Positions 54,438-64,000 of a DNA stretch of 64,000 nucleotides are shown one piece after another. The DNA is from Mixia osmundae IAM 14324 (lineage: Eukaryota > Basidiomycota > Mixiomycetes > Mixiales > Mixiaceae). A model generated the notes under the pieces. That model saw only the letters and a program-made list of their open reading frames with translations. It did not search any database and was not told where the DNA came from. Every line of letters begins with the position of its first letter. Within the stretch, counting starts at the first letter, position 1. The stretch lies in assembly GCF_000708205.1 (NCBI RefSeq), contig NW_014575547.1, positions 88,223-152,222 of the forward strand. Direction: 5' to 3'. The position numbers were made by a program, and so were the translations under genes.

Positions 54438-56127
54438 TCAAGGAGGGGATGAGGCGAATTGCACTCGCTGCTGCTCTTGATCGCGTTGTCCGCTTGTCGC
54501 AATGAGGTCGCGCCAGTCTGTGAGCGCATCGAGGGGCCCGTGCCGAATGAAGTGTCCTTGCAAGGCAGCCATACTGATCTTGGCTCCGTCTGTGATGAGC
54601 TGTTCGACTTGCTCGCGCGCTCGGGTGAGATCTTCGGAGCTGACATCTGGATGATCGCGGTAGAATCGACTGTACAGCTCGCCAGCTTGGTAAGAGGTCG
54701 CATCGTCCAGCAGCTCCAGGAGGTCTACTCTGCCCGGTCGTATGAGGGCAGGGTCTAGCAGTTCGACATGATTGGTCGTCATGAACATGATACGCTGAGC
54801 CGATGAGCTTGCAACGCCGTCGAGCGCGTTCAATAGTCCAGAGAAAGTGACATTGCCTCTGAAGCCGCCTTCTGCGGTCTGATCGCGGCCGGCAAAAGCA
54901 GCATCGATATCTTCAAGTAGCAGGATGCTACGCTCAGGCGCGTTCGCAAGCAGATGGTTGAGCTTGTCGTCGGTCAAGCCTCGCTCGGACAGGTTGAGGA
55001 CGCAGATGTTATAGTCCAAACTACCGGCAAGTGCAGTAATGAAGGAGCTCTTGCCAGAGCCTGGCGGTCCATGGAGCAAGTAGCCACGCCGATACGGTAT
55101 GCCTGCGCCGCGAGTTCAGCGATATGCGGGAATTGCTGTGATGTGAAGCGCACCTCGTTCAGCATACCACGTCCCGCGAGCCATAAAGTCGGTGACGTCG
55201 TCGACGATGCGCTCTTTCGTGCCTTGATCGAGCACGACGCTGTCCAGCAACCGCCGAGCTCTAGGCTGTCCGAAAGGTCGCCACTCTGGGCCCCAAGCAG
55301 TGTAGATGACGGTCTTGCCGACTTGCGCGGCTTTTGCGAGCTCACGCGCTTCTGTGAGCATGACAGAAAACAGCGGTCGATCTCGGGACAGCGTGACGAG
55401 GGTGACTGTCTCCCAGGGCGTGCCAGAAGTGAGGTCCATCATTTTGCCATCCCTTTCGCGCTTGATCTACTGCCGGTCTCGTCATCTCTACATCATGACG
55501 GGAGAAACGAGGCTTACCTGAAACCAGGCACTTCGCCATCGCAGGTAGTGTGTGCCCGGCCCAGGCACGAGCGTGAAGCTCGTCTCTGCGCCACCGTCAC
55601 CTCTCGTCTCTTGCGAAGTCTCGACAGCAAGCTGATGACTGTTGAACCGAGTCGCTTGTGCTAGCGCGCTGGGCGAAGTTTGGGCGTCCATCCATTTGAG
55701 GAACCAGAGATACGCGGGATCTTTGGAGGAGATCTCGAGTGAGACGAGCATCCTTCGTCTTGCCATCGTCGCTGCCTGGACCATCCCTTTGCGTGCCACA
55801 GCAAGCACTGCGCCGACACCCTACGCTCTTGCGTAAGTATTCGAGGGTGCAGAGGCTTCTGGCGAGTGCTGACCATGAGTCCAAAGCCAGCAGAGAAATA
55901 GGGGCTGGCACAAAGATGCCACATCAGCATCTTGTGTCTCTCTGCTGAACACGCTGACCTGACTTTTCTGCGAGAAGACCGGCTGCCCATCCTCTGTCAC
56001 GAGCAGGAGCTCCTTCGATGATCCCTTCTGAGCCTGACGGAGACGGGGGCATGGATGCAGCTTCCGAGTGAGATGGCGGGGAAGGACTCGGCTGGGCATG
56101 TTGCGGCCGGGTGGGCAGCTTGAACAT
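54438..56127 (-). CDS. BCS1: Bcs1-type mitochondrial AAA ATPase
   Basis: Five exons (56127-55964, 55904-55874, 55820-55518, 55460-55154, 55102-54438) encode 489 aa. The N-terminal membrane/targeting segment [24 protein letters not shown] is split by two introns around a 31-nt exon. The Bcs1 domain ([50 protein letters not shown]) is followed by the AAA module. That has Walker [12 protein letters not shown], Walker [13 protein letters not shown] and the second region [24 protein letters not shown]. Bcs1 inserts the folded Rieske protein into complex III in the inner membrane. Splices are all GT-AG and recreate conserved blocks. The start lies 140 bp from the divergent USO1 start. Confidence 0.95.
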
Positions 56128-56266
56128 GCCTCCTCTGGCCGGTCCAGTGATCGACGATCGAGCGTAGCAACACAAACGGCGCGTCGTCTGCTCGCCTCGA
56201 CGTCTCGACGACGAGTTCGCTGCTCGGTAGGCGCTCAGGCAGACTGTCAGCTGTCGAGCGCCGAGC

Positions 56267-59200
56267 ATGGACAGCCTCAGTCGGTTCTATACCGGCTTGA
56301 GAGGTCCTGCAGGTCAGCCGCAGTCTGCAGAGACGACCATCGACAAGCTATGCGACCGTCTCGCCAACTCGACCGTACCTGAGGACAGGAGGGCCGCTCT
56401 GCTCGGTCTCAAGGGTCTCAGCAGGGACTGGAAGGCTGTCAGTCCTCGCTCGCTCTGCAAAAGTACAACACGCTGAGCGTCAAGTCGGTCTGACAGGAAG
56501 TAGGAACGTCTGCCATACCCATCCTACTCGACGTGCTGCAACGGGAAGCCTTTGAGGATAACGAGACAGGCAAGGCAGTCCTCGAGACGCTCAACATTCT
56601 CTGCGAGGAAGATGAGGCCGCCAACACTTCTGCTGGTCGCGTAAGCCCTGCATCGCCTGCCGACGGTGTCATCGCCATCGCTGAGACGCGTCAGACAGTA
56701 CGCAAGAGAGCATGGTCCGGGAGCGCGCAACAGCGAGCGGTTCCTCTCTGATGAGCGACCGATGCATGCTCTCATCGCTCTGCTCAGGTCACAGCATTTC
56801 TATGTTCGCTACTTCTCGCTACAGCTGTTTGGAACACTGCTGGGCAACAAGGCCGAAGCAGTACAGAAATATGTACTCACTGCGCCCGGAGGACTCGGCA
56901 GACTCGTGGAGATATTGGAAGACAAGCGGGAGATCGTACGCAATGGTGCGGCTCCATCGTGGCAGACGGGATCGCGGCTAAACACAATTCGCAGAGGGAC
57001 TGCTCCTCATCATCTCGCTTTCCTCTACGAATGCAGACATACAGAAGATCATTTCCTTCGAAGGCGCATTCGACAAGCTCTTCGCCATCATCGATAGAGA
57101 AGGCGGCATTGCTGCCGGCGGCATCGTCGTGCAAGATTGCTTGGCTGCCATCGTCGGCCTCCTGCGATACAATGTTTCTAATCAGGTCAGCAATCGCTTG
57201 CTGTCTCGCTCTGCATGCTCACATCCCCGGAGAACTACTTCCGCGAGACTTCTTGCATCCAGCTCATTGCGCCTCTGCTCCTCTTCCCGCCACCCAACGT
57301 CCTCGCAACTCCAGACTCCTCCGAAGCGCAGCAAGCGCTAGCCGCCTTTGCCATGCAGCTCTGGAGCGAGCAGAAGATCACCAATGCGCAACATGTACTC
57401 ACCCTCGTCGGCTTGCTCGTGGGAGGAGCCGGTGAAGGCCGAGCGGCCAATCAAAAAGCCATGCATCAGTCCGGTCTCACCCACTGTCTTGCTGAGCTCG
57501 CGCTGGCTTCCAATGCGCCGAGCGACATCAAAGCGCACTCTCTGCTCGCACTCGCAGATGTCATACGCAGCTCGCCACAGAATCAAGACCTCATCTCTGA
57601 GCTCTTCGTCTCACCTTTGATACCCGTTCCGCCGACGTTCATCGAGCCGGGCACAAACCCAGAATTTGCAGAGCCAGAATGGCTCAGAGCAGAGCCTGTG
57701 CTCGCCACGCTTGCCCTTGTCGCGCTTGCGATAGAAGGCGATCCCGGTCTGCCCGGCAATGCATCTCTCGGACGAGAGGGCCTCCGCGTCAGGGCAGCAG
57801 CGACATCTGCCTTTGAGGTACGAACGGCGCCCTCTGCGCCTGCAATGCGCAAGCTGACAGCGTGCCGCTCGGGTGCAGGCTTATGTATACGGAAACCCAG
57901 AGGCGCAATTAGCAGTCGCATCCGGGATGGCGCCGACACCGATGAGCAATGGCAAAGAAGTCGATCCTCCACCTGCCACAGCCGGAGCTGTTCTGCTCTC
58001 TGGCTTGCGCACCATACCCGTCGTCTCTCCCGGCATTCCCTTCGATTCTCACGGACCGGTCTTCTCAGCTCTCATCTTTGGACACCTCGTACGCAATACG
58101 GAGAGCTGCAAGCGGCTAGCTCGAGAGATTTCGTTAGGCGAAGAAGGCACGGATGACAGAGTTTCACTCATCCATCACATTGTAGGCAACCTCATGATGG
58201 CCCAGAGGGAACAATCGCAAGGCTCGACCAGTGCAGAAGGTGCTGCTCTGGCTGTGGAATGGTCCCGCGTCATGGTGGCCTACCTCGTCACGCTCTGTGT
58301 CTGGTGTTGGGAGAGTCCCAAATCAGTCAGAGAGTTCCTCGACGAAGGTGCCAACTTACAAGTGGTCAGCTGACTTGTCGTGAGCTGCGTGTATCTCGGC
58401 TTACCGAGCAATCTGCTGGCTGACAGCTCATCCAACCCATTACTCAAGCATCTGGCGTCGATCCCGTCGTACAGGGCCTCTGTGCATTTCTGCTCGGCAT
58501 CTTGTACGAGTACAACAGAGAGCCAGGCGATATCACGAGGTATAGCATCGACAGATCTCTGCTGGACTGCGAGCTAATGCAAGCATACAGAGCAAAGCTG
58601 CAGCCGATATTGAACAGCCGCGTTGGTCCAGATCAGTTCGTTAGCAGAATACTGCGTCTGCGAGAAGATCCACGCTTCAAGAACGTCGGGCCAGATGTTA
58701 TGGAGATCCGTGGCGAAGGTCTTGACGATCAATATGCGCTCGAAGAAGGCATATGGTTCGACTGGGCCTTCATCGAGTTCCTGAAGAATAATTATTGTAA
58801 GCTGTCGATCCTCGCGTCATCAGCGCACGCTGATCATTCTATAGTGCCAGTTCAAAGAGCAATACTGCAAGACCCGGGGTCTGCAGCCGGTGCACGTAAG
58901 GGACCGCGAAGCCGTATTGAATTAGCTGAATCTTTCCTCACGCAGGACCTCTAGGGGACTCTGCAGAAGCAGAAGAGATGGTCAGCAACTTACGATCTAC
59001 AATTGCGACTCAGAATAAAGATCTCGATGCGCTGCAAGACAAGCTCGCCACGACGGAAGCAGATCACGAGGAAGAGCGTAAAGCACTGGGGCGGGAGCTC
59101 ATATCGCACCGCGAACAGCTCGAGGCTGCGCGGTCACAGATAAAGGCTTTCGACGAGCATGTTGCTCAGTTGGAGGCCGCAGCGAGAGCGGTCGAAGAGG

Positions 59201-59445
59201 AAGCTGTTCAGCTGCGGGAAGAGTTAGCGCAAGCACAGAGCAAGAGTCACGCCCTCGAAGCGGATGTCAGAGACCTCACTACGGCGAAAGAGGAAGCGGA
59301 GAAGGAACAAGAGGATTTGCTCGTTCTGCTTGAGGATCTCAGCAACAAAAGGCGAGAAGACAAGGCAAGGATGCGCCAGGCGCAGCTCGAGGTGTCCGAT
59401 GACGAAGAAGAGCTCGAGCCTCAGGAGGAGCAACCGGAAAGCTAA
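56267..59445 (+). CDS. USO1: Vesicle tethering factor Uso1/p115
   Basis: Nine exons (56267-56437, 56497-56640, 56699-56945, 56995-57185, 57233-57817, 57879-58361, 58427-58796, 58845-58895, 58955-59445) encode 910 aa. The armadillo-like head shows YTGLRGPAGQPQSAETTIDKL, HFYVRYFSLQLFGTLLGN, GGIVVQDCLAAIVGLLRYN and VVQGLCAFLLGILYEYN. The FEFLKNNY-type end of the head (FIEFLKNNY) leads into a coiled coil. The acidic tail DDEEELEPQEEQ is the p115 C-terminal acidic region. It tethers ER-derived vesicles to the Golgi with Rab1/Ypt1. The intron 58797-58844 is 48 nt and stop-free, and would be read through by simple gene finders. Confidence 0.93.
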
Positions 59446-59507
59446 TGAAAGTCACGACGGCCTGATGAGCCTTGTAATCAATGGCTGTACATGATCACTG
59501 CACGCCG

Positions 59508-62147
59508 CTAATCGCTCAGCTCTTCGATGAGAGACGCATCGCCGTTGAGTGCAGCAAGTTTGGCTGCCGTCTTGGCCGGTGTGGGGAACGCTTGATCGCG
59601 CCTCTTCTGCGGTATACGACCTGTTGAAGGTACTTTGGGACGCATGGGCTTGAACCTGACGTCAGAAGCAGCATCATCGATAAGTTTGAGCTCTGTGCGT
59701 AGTCGGGCGCGGTAGACTGGCTGCATCAGACCAATCTGAAGCTCGATAGCATCTGCTGTCAGAGGCACAAATGGGACGGGTTCATCGTCCTCTTCCGCGT
59801 CACCATTGACATGCCTGAAGACAGCCAAATTTATTAGCCTGATGAGAGCAATCAGAATATACGTGACTGACTCTGCTTCTTCCTTCTTCATAATGACTGG
59901 CTTCTTCTCGCCTGTAAACAGCCTCTTGGGGATCTTGAAAGAAGACATGCCGAGCTCCTGGTCGAGTCCAAGCTCTTTGAGACCGAAGAAGTCTTCGCCG
60001 AGCTCTGCCGCGTATTGACCCATAGCGATCGCTTCGCCGTCTCCAGCAAGCATGTCTGTATCGTCCACGCATTGCTCTCTGGGCTCATTGAGCATATCGT
60101 TGCGCGCTTGCTCGAGCTTCTTCTGGAGCTCGAGCATTCGGCCGCCTTGCTTAATCAGATCTTCCGAAATATACTCTTCAAGCGCTGCACTCGATGCGAT
60201 GCCGTTCGTGCGCATAACTTGGCCAAGTATTGACTGCTTGCCTCATCAGACAGGCAGCAAATTGGAAGCGATGTGCACATACCAGTGGCGAGAGTGCACG
60301 ACCATACCGATCACAGAAGAGACGCAGCGTCCGGCCGACATTGTTCATGTACTCAATGATGACACTCATGAGCATGTCGAGTGCGCTTGCAGCGCAACCT
60401 GCTCTGCTAGTCAGACACGCCAACGTGATCCACCGCAAGCGTACCATCAAAGCCTGCATGACTGAGCATCTTGGCGCAAATCTTCCGCAGCACGGCGATG
60501 TCGATCGCTGGCGTGAGAGCGCTTTCTAAGATGTCCAAGCGCGGCACGTCATTTATATAGGCAGGCTCGTCTATTTGCATAAAGTCGTCGTCTTTTGAAT
60601 CATCGAGGCCCTCTTGATCAACCGAGCTGTGTATGGATTGCGTGACAATCTGCCGATGTAGATTTTTGACATGCTTGAGTGTGCTCAGGTTACGATCGAG
60701 ATGAGCTTCTAAGCCTGTCGTTGGCTCTACTGACCGCGTCTTCTGATGCTTCCGCGGTGAAATCTCTTCTGGCGCAATAGAGTTGACGAATGGCAGCTCG
60801 GGTATACTGGATGTCGTGAAAGCATCTGCCGCCATCTGCTCCCAGTAGAAGCGATCGACGTCTTCTGGACCGGCTGTGATGCTTTGCACTCGCGCTATCG
60901 CTTCGTTCTTCATGTCGACCGCGTAAGTATCGAGCGTGACACTGGAGGTCGACGCAGTAGGGCGCATGGCCGTGCTCGAGGCAGCCTGAGACGTCTCGAC
61001 TGCACTGGAACCGAGATAGTATGACTGGAAGCGAGACATGCTTTCTGGGGTTCGAACGACAGCAGGCTTCTCTTCAAATGGCAACTCTGCCCGGCCGAGC
61101 TTGCGCTTGTTGAGCTGTCGCAGAGAATCAGAGCAGGCTCATACATGTAGCATGAGACCGCTCACAGATTGTCTCGGCCTGTTCCTCGCATGTAGCAGAT
61201 TGTCTTGTCCACTGACGCTCGGAGTGCCGTCTCGCACTTCTGCAGGCGTACCAGTAGAAGCGGAAGCAGTCTCGAGCGTCTTTGCGCCAGTCTCGGCCTG
61301 CCCATCTGCACCTTTCCGACTGCCCAAACCTTTCCTTGTGGCAATCGTATCATCCTCGTCGCCATCTTCGGATTCACCCTCTGCATCCTCATCGACAAGT
61401 CGCGCATTGGCGGCAGGCGTATTGTCTGATATAAACTCGAGCAACTGGTTCGACTTTTGCCGCAGTAGCTGAGCAGATCTTCGGAGAGGATGAGTCTGTC
61501 ATACAGGCCGACCTCTGTGTGAGTTCGAGCCACAGAAAGGTACGACGACGGACAGGTAGTGAGTTATAGAGCAGGCAATTGTTCCATATCAGATTGAGAT
61601 CGTCGGCGAAAGCTTGCTTATCCTTGTACTGCTGTCCCTTGACCTTCTTGAGTATAGTGCCGAGGTCCATGGGCTTCTTGATGACTGCCAGCGCCCACTA
61701 AGAGCCAGCAAGCTTGTCAACGCGTCAACGCGTACCGTTGTAATAATCTGGTGCCTCTGCCTTGCGGACTCGTTGTAGGAACGGCGTGGAATGTTCCTGC
61801 CACACTGTATGAGATTGTTTGTAGATAGCAATGCCGGGCGAGCGTACAGTCCATGCTCTGAGCTCGTTGACGATGCGTTCGAGCGTCTCATAGAATTCCT
61901 GAGAGCTCGTCTTGTCATCCTGCGTGACGTTTCAGCATGGCGCGCAGAGCCGAGAGTCGGGGACGTACGACTCCATCTCTGGCTTCGGCGACGAGCTGCT
62001 TGAGCTCGTAGGCAGAACGAGCCCCCCTGCCGTGCGATCGACTATAGTTGTCGATTGCCTCGAGCAAGTACTGTTCGTCATGACGCAAGAGTCAGTGCAC
62101 TGTGCGTGAAAGTCTCGCCAGGGAGCGACAGGCGACACTACCTTCAT
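59508..62147 (-). CDS. SPT7: SAGA complex subunit Spt7 (bromodomain and histone fold)
   Basis: Ten exons: 62147-62142, 62070-61969, 61919-61848, 61796-61736, 61684-61554, 61495-61166, 61114-60445, 60398-60283, 60233-59863, 59814-59508 (about 721 aa). The bromodomain reads [42 protein letters not shown] and [15 protein letters not shown] histone-fold-like region follows: [16 protein letters not shown], then [24 protein letters not shown]. Spt7 is a scaffold of the SAGA coactivator. Two introns (61847-61797, 59862-59815) are stop-free multiples of three and were inferred from bromodomain continuity and from a strong branch site. The first coding exon (ATG AAG, 6 nt) is tentative, and the N-terminus is much shorter than in yeast. 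Confidence 0.88.
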
Positions 62148-62281
62148 CCTGAGGGCGGCAAGCCCAGCCTAGAGCCGTTCAGCAGTCGCTCGCTGGTGTG
62201 TTTCAAAAGCTTTGACGGGCTCCTTGCTATTTGTTCCTTCGCGCGTACGAAGAGGAAGCCAGGCGGCGCCGCCGAGTGTGA

Positions 62282-63892
62282 ATGCAACACTTGCGCAAGG
62301 CTGTCGATGATGGGAGACCTGACTACCGCGAAGGTATGCCGAATCTCGCGTGTGATCAGGCAAGCTGACTGGCCAGCGCAGAGGACGGTCTGCGCAAGGT
62401 AGTGCCATACGCTTACACTTTCCAAACCTACGTCAAGCAACGATGGAAAGGCCGCAAGATCCTCGAAATCTTTTCTACCGAGTTCAGAGACCGTAGTCCT
62501 GCCTACTATGCTTTCGCGCTCGAGCAAGGCGTCGTGAGAGTCAACGATGGCGTCATCGGCCCTGACTTTGTCCTCGTCGACGGACAGCTCATCAGCAATG
62601 TCATCCATCGTCACGAACCTCCCGTCGCTGCTGGGCCCATACAGATCCTCGCTCGAGATGATGTGCGAGGCATACTCGTTGTCGTCAAGCCTGGCAGCAT
62701 GCCCGTTCATCCTACAGGCCGCTACAACCACAACACGCTCCTGCATATCTTAAAGTACGAGCACGGTTTTGAAGGTGTCTACAGTACGCAACTCATTCAG
62801 AAGGAGTTCATGACAGCAATTGATGACTCCGAGCGTCTTCAGCGAACAATCGGCTCGATCGACTGACGAGCGGTGTCATGGTCTGTGGCATGACGCCTAA
62901 AGCCATGTCCAGGCTCGGCGAACTATTTGGCACAGAAGGCGCAGTTAGGAAGTACTACGTCTGTCGCGTCGTGGGCTGCTTCCCAGAGTACGCAGACCAA
63001 TTTGCGTCTCGGGTCCGAGCTGATGCGACGTGCAGGGAGCAAGTCATCAGCGAGGAGCCGCTACTTTGCATAGATCGTCAGATGCAAGCGAATATCTCAC
63101 CTGGCTTAACTGTGTCTGATTACTCCATCGCATTGCAGTGGTATCAGCGTCGTTCATCCAGAAGGTCGTCCCTCAAAGACAATCTTTCAGCGGCTCTCGT
63201 ACCACGCTGGCACTGACACCTCTGTCTTGCATTGTCAACCTGTGACCGGGCGCAGCCACCAAATTCGAGTACACTTGCAATACATGGGGTTTCCCATCGC
63301 AAACGATCCAGTCTACAATAGTACGACAGCATGGGGCAAAGGTAACGGCAAGGGCGGTGTGTTTATAGATGCTAGCAACTTGGGCAAAGCGCCTACCATG
63401 CAGACCGCTATCGAACAATCGATCGCTTCTCACAAGGATCAGCAGGAGCAAAATGGGCGCAAGACCAAGCGAGATATGCCCGGTCGACCGCCGCCCAAGG
63501 AAGGCGGCGAAGAGCCCGGTTATGGATCAGGCGTGGATCTATCGGCTGAAGCCAGGCATGCAATCATCACCTTGCGAAAGCACAAAGACATGGACGACCG
63601 GTTCGCGAGGGAGCGTGACATGACGCTTGCGCCTAGTCGAGGTTTCGTATCGAACGACAACGACCTGACAAAGGATGTGCTACACGATGCAGACGGACCG
63701 TACTGCGTACGGTGTCACCTGCCACTGCTGCCCGATCCGCGACCAGATCAGCTGTTCATTTGGCTCCACGCCTTACGCTACTCTTCCGAAGATTGGGATT
63801 ACTCGAGCGAGCTGCCCACTTGGGCTAGGGAAGACTGGCAGCCTGATGCTAACACCAGCAAACACGTGACTGGAGGCAGCCAAAATGAGTAG
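62282..63892 (+). CDS. RluA-family tRNA pseudouridine synthase (Rib2/Pus9-like)
   Basis: Five exons (62282-62333, 62382-62783, 62843-62987, 63036-63083, 63139-63892) encode 466 aa. The S4-like start ([19 protein letters not shown]) precedes [19 protein letters not shown] and the catalytic-Asp motif [23 protein letters not shown], the [16 protein letters not shown] block and [19 protein letters not shown] follow. This matches fungal Rib2/Pus8/Pus9 enzymes that make pseudouridine-32 in tRNAs; no deaminase domain is seen in this frame. Intron 4 (63084-63138) is GC-AG (AT|GCAAGC), since no GT donor rejoins the conserved VVHPEG. The start follows an in-frame stop and is the first ATG. The last 108 bp of the window hold no further gene. 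Confidence 0.9.
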
Positions 63893-64000
63893 ATGCATCG
63901 AGCCGCCAAATTGTTGTTGTCATTCTTCTGCAGATCTTCTTGGATCAGGTTCGCTTTCGCTCAGTCACTTGATAGATTCGAGGTCGTCATACTCTCTTGA

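Noticed and set aside
54209-54505. Plus-strand Cys-containing frame in the BCS1 3' region
   Set aside because: It overlaps the BCS1 coding end on the other strand, and the Cys residues do not form a known zinc-binding pattern.
62144-62746. 200-codon minus-strand frame antisense to the pseudouridine synthase gene
   Set aside because: It overlaps exons with conserved RluA motifs on the plus strand and itself has no recognisable domain; a shadow frame.
1-64000. Search for transposons, CRISPR arrays, prophage, plasmid origins or toxin genes
   Set aside because: No terminal repeats, transposase/reverse-transcriptase motifs or regularly spaced repeats were seen; the window is ordinary gene-dense nuclear sequence.

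Overview
This window looks like nuclear DNA from a compact-genome fungus, most likely a basidiomycete of the Pucciniomycotina or a similar lineage. That placement is inferred from gene style, not from a database search. Thirty-two protein-coding genes lie on both strands at about 2 kb each. Nearly all are split by very short introns (typically 46-60 nt, GT-AG with a CTRAY-like branch site). Coding sequence is GC-rich. Typical fungal genes are present: a chitin synthase, an outward-rectifier K+ channel, Sch9, Bir1, a septation (Uds1) protein and SAGA Spt7. I saw no transposon, CRISPR array, prophage or secondary-metabolite cluster. I rebuilt about 112 introns by hand from reading-frame continuity plus conserved protein motifs.

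Layout. 1-8.8 kb: end of a PRPP synthetase, an arylamine N-acetyltransferase, a very long RhoGEF, a GNAT acetyltransferase and Ubc1-type E2. 8.8-19.3 kb: GMC oxidoreductase, TMEM14 protein, metallocarboxypeptidase, 2-methylcitrate dehydratase, ER Hsp90 (GRP94, HDEL), Mpp6 exosome cofactor and ATP synthase subunit f. 19.3-21.4 kb is an RNA-gene island: a U2 snRNA gene, an inverted degenerate U2 copy 1.15 kb away, and a tRNA-Ser(UGA) with an apparent extra intron in the D-loop. 21.5-31.4 kb: COQ5, a Csn12/PCI protein, Bir1/survivin, a TPR-like protein, a membrane protein, mevalonate diphosphate decarboxylase and an MFS transporter. 31.4-42.6 kb: GSK3, Cgr1, TOK1 K+ channel, Gpi2/PIG-C, Uds1 coiled-coil protein and Spo7. 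42.6-53.9 kb: Sub1/PC4, twinfilin, V-ATPase subunit c, Sch9 kinase, chitin synthase and an RRM/RGG protein. 54.4-63.9 kb: Bcs1, Uso1/p115, Spt7 and an RluA/Rib2-type pseudouridine synthase.

The genes are mostly housekeeping and are not organised as pathways. Neighbours are often packed as divergent pairs 80-180 bp apart, and one convergent pair overlaps in coding sequence. Broad themes recur: gene expression (U2, Mpp6, Cgr1, Sub1, Spt7, RRM protein, pseudouridine synthase), mitochondria (PrpD, ATP17, COQ5, Bcs1) and the secretory pathway or cell wall (GRP94, Uso1, Gpi2, chitin synthase).

The most unusual signals are RNA-level. They are a tRNA gene with a second, ectopic intron; a V-ATPase c gene cut into 11 exons including 4-nt, 13-nt and 6-nt coding exons; a high share of GC-AG introns; and a duplicated, diverged U2 locus.
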